Assembly: GCA_017621875.1 (NCBI GenBank)
Contig: JAGASE010000017.1
Location: 22,752 to 86,751 of the forward strand
DNA length: 64,000 nt
Direction of reading: 5' to 3'
Source of the DNA: Clostridia bacterium
GTDB taxonomy: Bacteria; Bacillota; Clostridia; UBA1381
The notes beneath the pieces were generated by a model that saw nothing but the letters and a program-made list of their open reading frames with translations, ran no database searches and was not told where the DNA came from. Shown piece by piece: positions 44,919 to 54,249 of the stretch (position 1 is its first letter; each line of letters starts with the position of its first letter). A program made the position numbers and the translations under genes.

Positions 44919-46259
44919 ATGAAAAATAAGGTTGATATGATAAACGGAAGACTTTTTCCGCAGATGATGAAATTTGCTGTTCCGCTGATTTTAAGCAGTA
45001 TTCTGCAGACGCTTTACAATGCGGCGGATTCGCTTATAGTGGGTAGATACGGAAGCTCAAATGCACTGGGAGCGGTAGGCTCGGTGGGACCTATCGTGAA
45101 CACCCTTGTAAACCTTTTTATGGGACTTGCTATTGGTACAAATGTTGCGGTTGCCAGATACCGCGGCGAGGGAAACGGCAAAATGGTAAAGAAAACCTCT
45201 GATACTGCCGTTATAATTGCATTGGTAAGCGGAATTGTCGTTGGAATTTTGGGGTTTTTTATCGCACGTCCTGTGGCGTATTTGGTAAAAATAGATGCTG
45301 AAATAATAGAAATGTCGATTTTGTATATGCAGATATACTTTCTCGGCATGCCGTTTATTGCACTGTATAATTTTATTTCCGCAACAATGCGAGGTATAGG
45401 AGATACAAAAAATCCCATGATTTCACTTGTGATATCAGGTGCGATAAATGTTGTTCTTAATATAATTTTTGTAAAATATTTCTTTATGGGAGTTGCCGGC
45501 GTTGCATTGGCAACGGTAATTTCGCAGATAGTTGGATTTCTTATTATTTTACATATGCTGAGAAAAAGTGATGTGGGCTTCTCGATAAAGGGAATTAGCT
45601 TTGATAAGAAAATTTTTAAATTTACCGCAAGAATAGGAATCCCGGCAGGTATTCAGGGAATAACCTTCAGTATCTCAAATACGATAATGATTTCCTCAAT
45701 AAATTCCTTTGGTGCAGCGGCTGCCGCGGGACATTCTGTGGAAAGTCAGGTAGAGAATATCTTATATGTCGCAATAAACTCAATAGCTCAAACGGTTACG
45801 ACCTTTACCAGTCAGAATATAGGAGCACGCAAGATTCGGAGAATAACGCCTATAATGCTGTGCGGCTTCGCTATTGCAATAACAGAGGGCGTGCTTTTGA
45901 GCAGCATTGCATATTTGTTTAAGGACGCAATTATAGCGATGTTTGCACCGGGTGACGCAGCTGTGGCAAGCTTTGCGGTTGTAAAGTTTAAATATGTTGT
46001 TCTGCCGTATTTTGTTATATCCATGATTGAGATTCCTTCGGGAACGTTAAGAGGAATGGGTGCAACCGTAGTGTCAATGCTTATGAGTCTTCTCGGTGTG
46101 TGCGGCTTTCGTCTGCTGTGGCTTTTGGTGCTGTTCCCGATGAACAGAACTCCTGAATTTCTGTTCACAGCGTATCCTGCATCATGGTTTGTTACGGGAT
46201 GCATGTATATCATCGCTTACATAATTTTGAGAAAGCGTATGAATACGAATAACGGCTAA
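44919..46259 (+). CDS. MATE family efflux transporter
   Basis: 446-residue inner-membrane antiporter with about 12 hydrophobic helices in two similar halves. Typical blocks are PLILSSILQTLYNAADSLIVG near the N-terminus and, in the second half, GIPAGIQGITFSISN. The group is the clostridial NorM/DinF-like one, exporting organic cations or drugs with Na+ or H+; no substrate clue is given by neighbours. It has its own promoter. Its stop lies two bases from the end of the convergent radical SAM gene, with no clear terminator between them. Confidence 0.92.
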   Translation: MKNKVDMINGRLFPQMMKFAVPLILSSILQTLYNAADSLIVGRYGSSNALGAVGSVGPIVNTLVNLFMGLAIGTNVAVARYRGEGNGKMVKKTSDTAVIIALVSGIVVGILGFFIARPVAYLVKIDAEIIEMSILYMQIYFLGMPFIALYNFISATMRGIGDTKNPMISLVISGAINVVLNIIFVKYFFMGVAGVALATVISQIVGFLIILHMLRKSDVGFSIKGISFDKKIFKFTARIGIPAGIQGITFSISNTIMISSINSFGAAAAAGHSVESQVENILYVAINSIAQTVTTFTSQNIGARKIRRITPIMLCGFAIAITEGVLLSSIAYLFKDAIIAMFAPGDAAVASFAVVKFKYVVLPYFVISMIEIPSGTLRGMGATVVSMLMSLLGVCGFRLLWLLVLFPMNRTPEFLFTAYPASWFVTGCMYIIAYIILRKRMNTNNG

Positions 46260-46261
46260 GG

Positions 46262-47176
46262 CTATTCATTCCCGGAGTAAAAATCCGGGATAAAGCTTTC
46301 GCTTGCGGAGCTGCCCTCTTGAATAAAAGCGTTTTCTATACCAATTCCGGCGGCATAATCAAGCATTTTGTCGTAGCACTGCATATTCAGTCTGCGTTGC
46401 AGTTCGGGAAAGCCATCAGGGATTGTATCAAGCGGCGTGTATTGGCTCATTATGCTGATATAAATATCGTTTCCGTATTCGGAATAAAGGAAATCAAGTA
46501 TTTTTTTTGTGTCGAATAAAAGACCGGGAAGCATTAAGTGGCGTACAATTACGCCCTTTTTTATTATGCCACGCTCATCAAATTCGCATTTTCCGACCTG
46601 TGCAAACATCTGCCTTATAGCAGATGCGGCTGTTTTGAAATAATCCTTTGCATTTGAATATTTTATTGCATATTTATCGTCAAAATATTTTAAGTCAGGC
46701 AGAAAAATATCAACATATCCGTCAAGCCGCTTAATGGTTTCGGGGCTTTCGTATCCGCTTGTGTTATACAATATAGGGAGGTCAAGCCCCTTTTTTCGTG
46801 CAATTTCTATTGCGGATATTATCTGCGGTACGAAATGGGTGGGGGTTACGAGATTTATGTTGTTTGCACCCTGCATTTTCAGGTTAAGAAAAATTTGGGC
46901 AAGCTCGTCCTCAGTTATATATCTTCCATGATTTTGCGTGCTGATGCCGAAATTCTGACAGTAGACGCATTTTAAGGTGCAGTGTGAAAAGAAAACTGCT
47001 CCCGAGCCTTCTTCTCCCGAAATGCACGGCTCCTCCCAAAAATGCAGACAGCTTTTTGCAAGCTTGATTTTTTCCGAAGCTCCGCAAAAGCCGACCTCGC
47101 CTGCGGTGCGGTCCACGCCGCATTTTCTGGGACATAATGTGCAGCTTTTAAGTAAATCACTGTTCAATTTCTTCAC
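46262..47176 (-). CDS. Radical SAM protein, PflX-like (PflA-related)
   Basis: 304-residue protein related to pyruvate formate-lyase activating enzyme. The radical-SAM cluster motif is HCTLKCVYCQN (Cys66, Cys70, Cys73). The N-terminal extension holds six further Cys (Cys12, 15, 19, 31, 43, 51), as is usual in the uncharacterised PflX/COG1313 group, and could bind a second Fe-S cluster. The target enzyme is unknown, and no glycyl-radical enzyme is nearby. The promoter side faces the methionine-gamma-lyase-like gene divergently. Confidence 0.87.
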   Translation of the reverse strand: MKKLNSDLLKSCTLCPRKCGVDRTAGEVGFCGASEKIKLAKSCLHFWEEPCISGEEGSGAVFFSHCTLKCVYCQNFGISTQNHGRYITEDELAQIFLNLKMQGANNINLVTPTHFVPQIISAIEIARKKGLDLPILYNTSGYESPETIKRLDGYVDIFLPDLKYFDDKYAIKYSNAKDYFKTAASAIRQMFAQVGKCEFDERGIIKKGVIVRHLMLPGLLFDTKKILDFLYSEYGNDIYISIMSQYTPLDTIPDGFPELQRRLNMQCYDKMLDYAAGIGIENAFIQEGSSASESFIPDFYSGNE

Positions 47177-47237
47177 CTCGCTATCTGTGTAATTTTATCA
47201 CAATTTACAGGCATATACAATTCTTTTATGAAAAATA

Positions 47238-47266
47238 TTGCAAAATAACGTGATTTGGTGTATAAT
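47238..47266 (+). promoter_or_regulatory. Promoter of the methionine-gamma-lyase-like/metal exporter pair
   Basis: -35 TTGCAA (47238-47243), 17 bp spacer, -10 TATAAT (47261-47266). The start ATG 47294 follows GAGGT. Confidence 0.75.
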
Positions 47267-47293
47267 TTATCTTTGTAGAAATGAGGTTAAAAG

Positions 47294-48580
47294 ATGGGAA
47301 AAAATGAATTTTTAAAGGAACAATTTGGTGTTTCGCAGGAAATACTTGATATGATAGATGCTGCAGAGGAAAGTGTCTTGCGTGAATTTAAGCGTGTTGA
47401 GGACATTGCACAGCTTAATGAAATGAAGGTTATGAAGGCATTTGCCGATAACAGGGTGGGAGCTGAATATTTTAATCCCACAAGCGGCTATGGAACGGAC
47501 GACATGGGACGGGATATGCTGGATAAAATTTACGCACAGATTTTTGAGGCAGAGGATGCTTTGGTGCGGCATAATTTTATTTCGGGAACACACACTCTGT
47601 CCACGATGCTTTTTGCGGTGTCAAGACCGGGAGATTTGGTTGTGGCGATAACAGGCAAGCCGTATGACACTCTTGAGGAGGTTGTGGGGATTACAGGAGA
47701 GGCTGGCAGAGGCTCTTTAAAGGATTTCGGAATAGATTATATGCAGGTGGATTTGCTTCCGGACAGCTCGCCTGATTATGATGCGATAAAAAAGGTTCTT
47801 ACCGAAAAAAAGGTCAAAGCGGTATGGATTCAGCGTTCTAAAGGCTATGGAGAGCGGAAGACCTTTTCGGCTTCAGAGATAGGAGAAATGATACGCTTTG
47901 TGAAGGAAATTTCGCCCGAAACGCTTGCTCTTGTTGATAATTGCTACGGCGAGTTTGTGGACGAAAAGGAGCCAACGGCATACGGAGCGGATTTGTGCGG
48001 CGGCTCGCTGATAAAAAATGCGGGCGGCGGAATTGCACCTACAGGCGGATATATTGCAGGAAAAGCGAAATACATAGAGCTATGTGCATACCGTCTTTCA
48101 ACAGTAGGAATCGGAAGGGAGAACGGTGCAACGCACGGACTTAACAAGCAGCTTTATCAGGGGCTGTTCTTTGCACCGCATGTGGTGTCGCAGGCTCTTA
48201 AAACGGCAATATTGTGTGCCGCTGTTTATGAAAAACTGGGATTTTTGGTTGAGCCTTCGTCAAAGGAGGTGCGGCACGACATAATTCAGTCGATAAAGCT
48301 GAAAAGCGGTGACGCACTCAAAGCTTTTTGCGAGGGAATCCAAAAGGGCTCGCCGGTTGATGCATATGTTACACCTATACCGAGCTATATGCCGGGCTAT
48401 GCTGATGAGGTGATTATGGCGGCTGGTGCATTCAATCAGGGCTCGTCTATTGAGCTTAGTGCAGACGGACCTATGCGTCCGCCGTATATGGTGTATATGC
48501 AGGGAGGAGTTACCTATGAGTCCGCAAAGCTTGGAATAATTATGTCGGTAAAGGCAATGAAGGATAAAGGAGTAATATAA
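47294..48580 (+). CDS. Methionine-gamma-lyase-like PLP protein ('aluminium resistance' family)
   Basis: 428-residue pyridoxal-phosphate enzyme of fold type I. The family block FNPTSGYGTDDMGRDML is near residue 55, FISGTHTLS near residue 96, and the PLP-lysine is expected in GGSLIKNAGGGIAPTGGYIAG near residue 237. The group (COG4100) was named from an aluminium-resistance clone and is annotated as methionine gamma-lyase family; its real reaction is uncertain. The next gene, a metal exporter, begins one base after the stop, so the two are cotranslated, and a link to metal or sulfur stress is plausible. Confidence 0.88.
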   Translation: MGKNEFLKEQFGVSQEILDMIDAAEESVLREFKRVEDIAQLNEMKVMKAFADNRVGAEYFNPTSGYGTDDMGRDMLDKIYAQIFEAEDALVRHNFISGTHTLSTMLFAVSRPGDLVVAITGKPYDTLEEVVGITGEAGRGSLKDFGIDYMQVDLLPDSSPDYDAIKKVLTEKKVKAVWIQRSKGYGERKTFSASEIGEMIRFVKEISPETLALVDNCYGEFVDEKEPTAYGADLCGGSLIKNAGGGIAPTGGYIAGKAKYIELCAYRLSTVGIGRENGATHGLNKQLYQGLFFAPHVVSQALKTAILCAAVYEKLGFLVEPSSKEVRHDIIQSIKLKSGDALKAFCEGIQKGSPVDAYVTPIPSYMPGYADEVIMAAGAFNQGSSIELSADGPMRPPYMVYMQGGVTYESAKLGIIMSVKAMKDKGVI

Positions 48581-49411
48581 ATGGAGCATATAATTCATAC
48601 ATTTAAAGACACTATAGTAATGCTGCCGTTTCTGTTTTTGGTGTATCTTCTGATAGAGTATTTAGAGCATAAAAACAACTGCTTTATGTATCATTTGTTT
48701 GAAAGAGCAAAGCGGCTCGGACCACTTTTGGGAGCGGCACTCGGAACAATTCCGCAGTGCGGATTTTCGGTAATTGCCTCAGAGCTTTTTGCAAAGCATC
48801 AAATAAGCGTCGGAACGCTTATCGCAATATTTATCGCAACCTCCGACGAGGCGATTCCGCTGATGCTTGCACATCCTGACAGGCTTTCTGAGCTTGCTGT
48901 GCTGGTTTTGGTAAAATTTATAATAGCAGTGCTTTTTGGATTTTTAATTGATTTTGCCGTAAAAAGCAAAATTGAGAAGCATGAAACTCACGACCATAAT
49001 CATTTTCACGGTAACTGCGAAAGCTGTGAGGGCGGAATTTTGAAATCTGCCGTTGTGCATGCAGTAAAAATTTTTGTTTACATTTTTGCGGTAAATATTG
49101 TGCTTGGCTTTGCCGCTGAGAGTATTGCACCGTTTATGCAGTTTGTTTCGGATAACGCCGTTTTGCAGGCAATGCTGACTTCACTTTTCGGTATAATTCC
49201 AAATTGTGCGGCGTCGGTAGTTCTGACTGAGCTGTATCTGGCAGGAAAAATTACACTTGCCGCGTTAATCGGCGGACTTTGCACAGGTGCCGGCGTAGGA
49301 CTTATAGTTTTGTTTAAGCAAAATAAAAATTTGAAACAAAATCTTACCATTTTAGCCGCGATTTATATAATAGGTACGGCTGTGGGTATATGTCTTCAAT
49401 TCTTGAAATAA
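48581..49411 (+). CDS. Putative manganese/heavy-metal exporter (10-TM, ArsP_2-like)
   Basis: 276-residue membrane protein with about eight to ten helices in two repeats; each repeat has a similar loop, TIPQCGFSVIASELFAK in the first half and IIPNCAASVVLTELYLAG in the second. A His-rich cytoplasmic loop (HETHDHNHFHGNCESC, about residues 130-145) separates them and could bind metal. This matches the family annotated as putative manganese transporter or 10TM heavy-metal exporter. No yybP-ykoY manganese riboswitch is seen upstream. It is coupled to the PLP enzyme gene. Confidence 0.82.
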   Translation: MEHIIHTFKDTIVMLPFLFLVYLLIEYLEHKNNCFMYHLFERAKRLGPLLGAALGTIPQCGFSVIASELFAKHQISVGTLIAIFIATSDEAIPLMLAHPDRLSELAVLVLVKFIIAVLFGFLIDFAVKSKIEKHETHDHNHFHGNCESCEGGILKSAVVHAVKIFVYIFAVNIVLGFAAESIAPFMQFVSDNAVLQAMLTSLFGIIPNCAASVVLTELYLAGKITLAALIGGLCTGAGVGLIVLFKQNKNLKQNLTILAAIYIIGTAVGICLQFLK

Positions 49412-49649
49412 AAAAGCTTCCATATGGCAGTCCTTAATAAAACAGTATATATTGCGTTGCAAAAATCTAAAATCGACACTTTTTGTGTATAATATTCTTT
49501 TTACCTAATTACCCAAATAGCCTTATAAGACCAATTTGTCAACAGTATGTAAAGCATAGGCGGACGCCCTTGCTGTTTACTAATTCGACTATACTTATAT
49601 ATTTACAATCGAAGGAAGTCAATTTTACGAAACGGAGATTTTATAAAAT

Positions 49650-50015
49650 ATGAATGATAGAGCCATAGATTATTATGTCAAAGGTTTAGAATTTGATAGA
49701 AGACAAGAATTGTTTGCAGCAATAGAACGGATCAATGCGAGTAAGATAGAGAAATTGTTGGAAAAGAATATGGGATATCCTATATATAGGAGTATGGGAC
49801 TTACAGATGAAGAAATTAAACATCAAGAAGAAATCGGTACTAAACGATTTATGAGAGTGAATGAATTGATGACGTTAAGCGGAAGAAAGTGGCTATTTCC
49901 GGAGCCGGATGATACTTATAAATCATCTGTAGCATATGTACACTTGATGAAAAAACAATCCAAAGAAGAACTATCTAAAGAATTTGGCTGTTCATGGGAA
50001 GACTACATGCCATAG
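49650..50015 (+). CDS. Hypothetical protein, 121 residues
   Basis: I do not recognise this protein. It is soluble, rich in Glu/Lys helices (QELFAAIERINASKIEKLLEKN), with a Trp/Pro-containing C-terminal part (GRKWLFPEPDD, FGCSWEDYMP). GGAGA lies about 13 bases before ATG 49650, so it is probably translated. Codons are more AT-rich (ATA, AGA, TTA) than in neighbours, which hints at acquired DNA. The 238 bases before it hold no gene; a lone TATAAT at 49488-49493 is the only promoter hint, and no -35 fits. Confidence 0.6.
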   Translation: MNDRAIDYYVKGLEFDRRQELFAAIERINASKIEKLLEKNMGYPIYRSMGLTDEEIKHQEEIGTKRFMRVNELMTLSGRKWLFPEPDDTYKSSVAYVHLMKKQSKEELSKEFGCSWEDYMP

Positions 50016-50039
50016 GAAATTGAGAAAATAGGTGGTTGT

Positions 50040-50099
50040 ATGGAAAACAAAACATTCTTATATAAAAAAGTTTTTGATATAAGCCCGCCTGGGGCGTAG
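50040..50099 (+). CDS. Very short ORF or truncated gene start
   Basis: GGTGG followed by ATG opens a 19-codon frame (MENKTFLYKKVFDISPPGA) ending at TAG 50097. The good ribosome site 24 bases after the 121-residue gene suggests the start of a second gene that has since been cut short, or a real micropeptide. Weak call. Confidence 0.25.
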   Translation: MENKTFLYKKVFDISPPGA

Positions 50100-50155
50100 G
50101 ATTTTGGTAGCAATTTTGTTATTCCGTCATTGCTAAACGCAATTTCCTACATAAT

Positions 50156-50187
50156 AAAACGGCAGCCGAATTTCGGCTGCCGTTTTA
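50156..50187. terminator. Bidirectional terminator
   Basis: A perfect 15-bp stem (core CGGCAGCCGAA/TTCGGCTGCCG) flanked by A4 and T4, placed between the small AT-rich genes and the convergent tmcAL. Confidence 0.88.
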
Positions 50188-50239
50188 AACTGCACTTAAA
50201 CATTTGGCATAAGCGTGCCGAAAACGTGCAAAGCAGCTC

Positions 50240-51370
50240 TTACAAAATTACAGGAGAGGTTGTGTAATCTCTGTTTTGAAAAACGGGTTTGTCTGCACAG
50301 AGTGCGGCGAGATTGGTTGCAAGGATGTCGGGAAGAATTGCATCGCTGTCAAAATCGGCAACCTTGTTTACAACGGGAAGAGGACAGGTGTTCTTCATTT
50401 CCGAAAGAAGCTTACGCCCTGTATCTGTCATGCCGAGAACTCGGATATACTCAGGGCTTGACAAGTTGCCGCGAAGTTCCAAAAGAACCGAAAGAACAAT
50501 TCTGGAAAGCCGCGTATAGGTATACCGCTTTGTTTTTACAAAGTCAAGCATTTCGGTGATGCTGCTCTTATCAACTGCCTTTAAAAATCTGTTGTCAAGC
50601 CCCCTCTCCATATCGGGAATGTTGCAAAAGGCTGAAGTACCCTCGCTTATAAGCTTGTATTTGAATATATCGGTAAGCCGATTGATATCGTATCGCTCAC
50701 AAGCTGAAAAATCAAATGGAGTAAATTCGGAAATATCCTCATTATTTTTTAGTTTCTCGCGTAAAAGTGTGGCGGAGGCAAATTTTCCCGAGGCGGTTAA
50801 GTCATGGTAGCCTACGCCCTTTCGTGCAAGCGTTACAGGAGTTATTCTGCTGCCGATTTTTTTTAAAGCCTTGATATACTCGATTGCAAGAATGTTGTTG
50901 GGCTTAGAAATTATGTCGGAATCCAAAATCCCGTCATAGGCAGCTGCATGTGCCTTTGCGTAGCTCATACCGCAGGCTGTAAATTCTTTTATTTTTGCCG
51001 AAACCTCATAAGGCTCGCAGAGCATAGTCTCCGCACAGTTTTCGAGAACTGCGATATCTCCGCATTCACTGCCGAAGCTTACTGCGTCAATCAATCCCAA
51101 CGCGTCAAGAATTTGTATTCCACCTTCAGCGAAACCACAGGCAGAGGAAAGCGAATATTTTACGGGGAGCTCAATAACAAGATCCGCACCAAAGGAAAGT
51201 GCCGCTTTTGCCCTTGTCCACTTGTCAAAAACAGCTATGTCACCGCGTTGAACAAAGCTGCCGCTCATAACGCAGACTATAGCATCGTATTCACTGCGAA
51301 GCGTATCAAGTTGATGCTTGTGTCCGTAATGAAACGGGTTGTATTCACATATAATTCCTGCTGTCCGCAA
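50240..51370 (-). CDS. tmcAL: tRNA(Met) cytidine acetate ligase
   Basis: Makes N4-acetylcytidine at the wobble base of elongator tRNA-Met, using acetate and ATP. 376 residues of nucleotidyltransferase fold. The N-terminal motif GIICEYNPFHYGHKHQL contains the HxGH nucleotide site; later blocks are VMSGSFVQRGDIAVFDKWTRA, GFGSE-like SFGSECGD and KPNNILAIEYIKAL. These are the signature of YlbM/TmcAL. The start is TTG at 51370, set by GGAGG eight bases upstream; the longer frame from 51484 runs through the promoter region. A -10 (TATAAT at 51404-51409, minus) lies upstream. Confidence 0.93.
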   Translation of the reverse strand: MRTAGIICEYNPFHYGHKHQLDTLRSEYDAIVCVMSGSFVQRGDIAVFDKWTRAKAALSFGADLVIELPVKYSLSSACGFAEGGIQILDALGLIDAVSFGSECGDIAVLENCAETMLCEPYEVSAKIKEFTACGMSYAKAHAAAYDGILDSDIISKPNNILAIEYIKALKKIGSRITPVTLARKGVGYHDLTASGKFASATLLREKLKNNEDISEFTPFDFSACERYDINRLTDIFKYKLISEGTSAFCNIPDMERGLDNRFLKAVDKSSITEMLDFVKTKRYTYTRLSRIVLSVLLELRGNLSSPEYIRVLGMTDTGRKLLSEMKNTCPLPVVNKVADFDSDAILPDILATNLAALCADKPVFQNRDYTTSPVIL

Positions 51371-51477
51371 ATCAGACGCCTCCTTAAAAAAGCTCTTTTC
51401 TATATTATATATCAATATTTTGGATTTGTACAGTGTAAATTTATGTATTTTGATGTATAATAATTGAATAAATAAAG

Positions 51478-51506
51478 TTGACAAAATGGGTAGAATGAAT
51501 TATAAT
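51478..51506 (+). promoter_or_regulatory. Promoter of the iscS-iscU operon
   Basis: Perfect consensus: -35 TTGACA (51478-51483), 17 bp spacer, -10 TATAAT (51501-51506). No Rrf2/IscR gene is adjacent. Confidence 0.92.
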
Positions 51507-51552
51507 ATGAATAAGTGTTCAAATGTTAATTTTTTGAAACGGAGATGTTACG

Positions 51553-52737
51553 ATGAAAGTTTATATGGACAACAATGCGACGACTTCTCTTAAAAAAGAG
51601 GTATTAGAGGAGATGCTGCCATACTATACGGAGATTTACGGAAACGCCTCATCAAAGTTTTATGAGGTTGGAAGAGCGGCAGAGGCTGCCGTTTTGGAAA
51701 TACGTGAGCGTGTAGCAAAGCAGCTTGGTGCAAAAACCAACGAAATATATTTCACAGCGTCGGGCTGTGAGGCGGATAACTGGGCGATAAAGGGAGTTGC
51801 CTTTGCAAATAAAAATAAAGGCAATCATATTATCACCTCTAAAATAGAGCATCATGCGGTACTTTCGGCGTGCGAGTTTTTGGAGAAAAACGGATTTGAG
51901 GTAACTTATCTAGATGTTGACAAGACAGGACGCGTAAGCCCGGACGATGTTGAAAAGGCTATCCGCGATAATACAATACTGGTTTCGATAATGACCGCAA
52001 ATAACGAAATCGGCACGATTGAGCCGATTTCTGAGATTGCTGAGGTCTGCAAAAGGCATAAGGTGATTTTCCATACCGACAGTGTTCAGGCAATCGGGCA
52101 TATGCCGATTAATGTAGCCGAGCTGGGCGTTGATATGCTGTCTCTTTCGGCACATAAATTTCATGGTCCCAAGGGCGTTGGCGTTTTGTATATCAGAAAC
52201 GGAGTCAGAATTGATAACCTGATTCATGGCGGAGGACAGGAAAGAGGCAAGCGTGCCGCAACCGAAAATGTTGCGGGTATGGCAGGGCTTGCAAAGGCTT
52301 TGGAGCTTGCAAATACCGACCTTGCAGAAAAGACGGAAAAAATGAAGCACCTTAGAGATATGCTGATTTCGGGAATACAGGAAAAAATTCCGTATTGCAG
52401 ATTAAACGGTCCTGCAGATGATACAAGACTTTGTAATAATGTTAATTTTTCATTTCAGTATATTGAGGGTGAATCAATACTTATGCTGCTGGATATGAAG
52501 GGGATTGCCGCATCCAGCGGAAGTGCGTGTGCGTCAGGCTCGCTTGACCCATCGCACGTACTTTTGGCGATAGGCTTGCCGCATGAAATCGCACACGGCT
52601 CACTAAGATTGAGCGTGGGCGAGGATACTACTGAGGAAGAAGTGAACTATGTTCTTGAGGTCCTTCCGCCGATTATTGAGCGGCTGAGGGCAATGTCGCC
52701 TCTTTATGAAGAGATTATGAGAAAGGAGAATAAATAA
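51553..52737 (+). CDS. Cysteine desulfurase (IscS/NifS)
   Basis: PLP enzyme that takes sulfur from cysteine for Fe-S cluster assembly. 394 residues; NNATTSLKKEV at the N-terminus, PLP-His/Lys region SAHKFHGPKGVG near residue 197-208, and the mobile catalytic-Cys loop ASSGSACASGSLDPSHVL near residue 325. The loop length and IscU partner in the next gene (one base after the stop) place it in the class I IscS/NifS group. GAAACGGAG precedes the ATG. Confidence 0.95.
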   Translation: MKVYMDNNATTSLKKEVLEEMLPYYTEIYGNASSKFYEVGRAAEAAVLEIRERVAKQLGAKTNEIYFTASGCEADNWAIKGVAFANKNKGNHIITSKIEHHAVLSACEFLEKNGFEVTYLDVDKTGRVSPDDVEKAIRDNTILVSIMTANNEIGTIEPISEIAEVCKRHKVIFHTDSVQAIGHMPINVAELGVDMLSLSAHKFHGPKGVGVLYIRNGVRIDNLIHGGGQERGKRAATENVAGMAGLAKALELANTDLAEKTEKMKHLRDMLISGIQEKIPYCRLNGPADDTRLCNNVNFSFQYIEGESILMLLDMKGIAASSGSACASGSLDPSHVLLAIGLPHEIAHGSLRLSVGEDTTEEEVNYVLEVLPPIIERLRAMSPLYEEIMRKENK

Positions 52738-52738
52738 T

Positions 52739-53164
52739 ATGTATTCAGAAAAGGTAATGGACCATTTTGCAAATCCGAGAAATGTAGGCGAAATTGAAGA
52801 TGCAAACGCCGTTGGTCAGGTGGGAAATGCAAAATGCGGAGATATAATGAAAATTTATATGGATATTGATGAAAATGATGTAATAAGGGATGTAAAATTC
52901 AAAACCTTTGGCTGCGGTGCTGCTATTGCGACAAGCTCAATGGCTACCGAAATGGTAAAGGGAAAGACCGTTGAGGAGGCATTAAAGCTGACTAACAAGG
53001 CGGTTATGGAGGCACTTGACGGACTTCCGCCTGAGAAGGTACATTGCTCTGTGTTGGCAGAGGAGGCTATCAGAGCGGCTATAGAGAGCTACAGAGGAAC
53101 AGGCAGTAAGCCTGAGCCTCACACCTGCGGCTCGGATTGTGCAAGCTGTCCTAATTGTAAATAA
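52739..53164 (+). CDS. iscU: Fe-S cluster scaffold protein IscU (NifU-like)
   Basis: 141-residue scaffold on which new Fe-S clusters are built. The three ligand Cys are Cys33 (AKCGD, with the class-defining Asp35), Cys59 (FGCGAA) and Cys103 (VHCSVL). A C-terminal tail with four extra Cys (CGSDCASCPNC) is unusual compared with Escherichia coli IscU but frequent in clostridial forms. AAAGGAG lies in the end of iscS. No HscA/HscB or Fdx genes follow. Confidence 0.94.
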   Translation: MYSEKVMDHFANPRNVGEIEDANAVGQVGNAKCGDIMKIYMDIDENDVIRDVKFKTFGCGAAIATSSMATEMVKGKTVEEALKLTNKAVMEALDGLPPEKVHCSVLAEEAIRAAIESYRGTGSKPEPHTCGSDCASCPNCK

Positions 53165-53194
53165 AAAAAGACAGGGGAACCTGTCTTTTTTTTG
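53162..53194. terminator. Bidirectional terminator between iscU and mltG
   Basis: Stem AGACAGG/CCTGTCT with A7 and T8 flanks. Confidence 0.9.
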
Positions 53195-53200
53195 AGCCTT

Positions 53201-54235
53201 TTAATTCATTGTGCTTTTGTGTTCTTCATAGGTTTCGGTAAAGATATGGCTTCCGTCATTTTTTGCGGTATCGGTGTGATAGTATAAATAGTTGTGACGT
53301 GACGGGTTTGACGCCGCCTTGATAGACGCAATACCCGGACAGCAGATTGGTCCTACGGGAAGCCCTTTGTATTTATAGGTGTTGTATTTTGAGTCCGTTT
53401 CAAGGTTTTTGTAATAAACGCGGTCTACGTTATACATTCCGTCGGAAATTGCATAAACAACGGTTGCGTCAAGCTGGAGAAGCATATTTTGTTTCAGCCT
53501 GTTTTCTATTACTCCTGCTATTATAGGACGTTCGGAGGCGATTTTTGCTTCACGCTCTATCATGGACGCCTTTGTTACTACCTCGTACAGGCTTGACTCG
53601 GAAATTCCAAGAGAGGAAACCTGCTTTTCAAACTCGTCCAGCATTGCTGTAATAACCGTTTCGGCAGACGCATCGGAATAAAACTCGTAGGTTGAAGGGT
53701 ATAAAAAGCCCTGCAGCCTGTAATTTATCGCCTTATCGTTCGGAACGGATTTTAAGAAGGAATAGTCATAGTCGTTGTTAAGTGCGTTTTCAAACTCGGT
53801 ATCGGTGCAAAGTCCAAGTTCGGTTACTCTTGCTTTTATCCGTTCAACCGAATATCCCTCCGGTATTGTGAGTGTTACAGTGTTCTTTTTCGCACCCTTG
53901 GTGGCAAGAATTTCGATAATTTCGCCGATAGAATCATTCGTATCAATTTTAAATGTGCCGTACTGTAGTTTTCCGCTGTATTCGGAGAGCGAAAGACGCA
54001 GCAGAAACCATAGTCTTGAATTTATTATACCCTCGTCCTTCAAAATGCGGGCAATCTGCGTGGAGGAGGTCCCTTCCTTTATCGTAATTGCCACAGTTTT
54101 GTTATTGAACTGAGATATAACTGCATTTATAACAACTATGACGGCAATAACAGCTGCAACAATTATCAATATCCTGCTTCTTTGTTTTTTTCGCTTGGCA
54201 TACCGCTGCTTCATTCGATTTAAGCCTTTTTCCAT
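53201..54235 (-). CDS. mltG: Endolytic murein transglycosylase MltG (YceG-like)
   Basis: Membrane-anchored enzyme that cuts nascent glycan strands and so ends peptidoglycan polymerisation. 344 residues: a single helix (about 21-41), a LysM-like region (about 48-110), then the YceG catalytic domain with MIEREA (Glu227 being the expected catalytic residue) and LPVGPICCPGIASIKAA near residue 300. GGAG precedes ATG 54235. It follows obgE by 14 bases in the same minus-strand operon. The transglycosylase fits a growing-wall role together with the essential GTPase. Confidence 0.93.
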   Translation of the reverse strand: MEKGLNRMKQRYAKRKKQRSRILIIVAAVIAVIVVINAVISQFNNKTVAITIKEGTSSTQIARILKDEGIINSRLWFLLRLSLSEYSGKLQYGTFKIDTNDSIGEIIEILATKGAKKNTVTLTIPEGYSVERIKARVTELGLCTDTEFENALNNDYDYSFLKSVPNDKAINYRLQGFLYPSTYEFYSDASAETVITAMLDEFEKQVSSLGISESSLYEVVTKASMIEREAKIASERPIIAGVIENRLKQNMLLQLDATVVYAISDGMYNVDRVYYKNLETDSKYNTYKYKGLPVGPICCPGIASIKAASNPSRHNYLYYHTDTAKNDGSHIFTETYEEHKSTMN

Positions 54236-54249
54236 AGTAAATCACTCCA

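Noticed and set aside
46259..46300. Terminator between the convergent MATE and radical SAM genes
   Set aside because: A TCCCGG/CCGGGA hairpin exists inside the radical SAM gene but has no T-run in either direction.
47176..47294. yybP-ykoY manganese riboswitch before the metal exporter pair
   Set aside because: The 117-base gap holds a plain promoter and no recognisable riboswitch fold.
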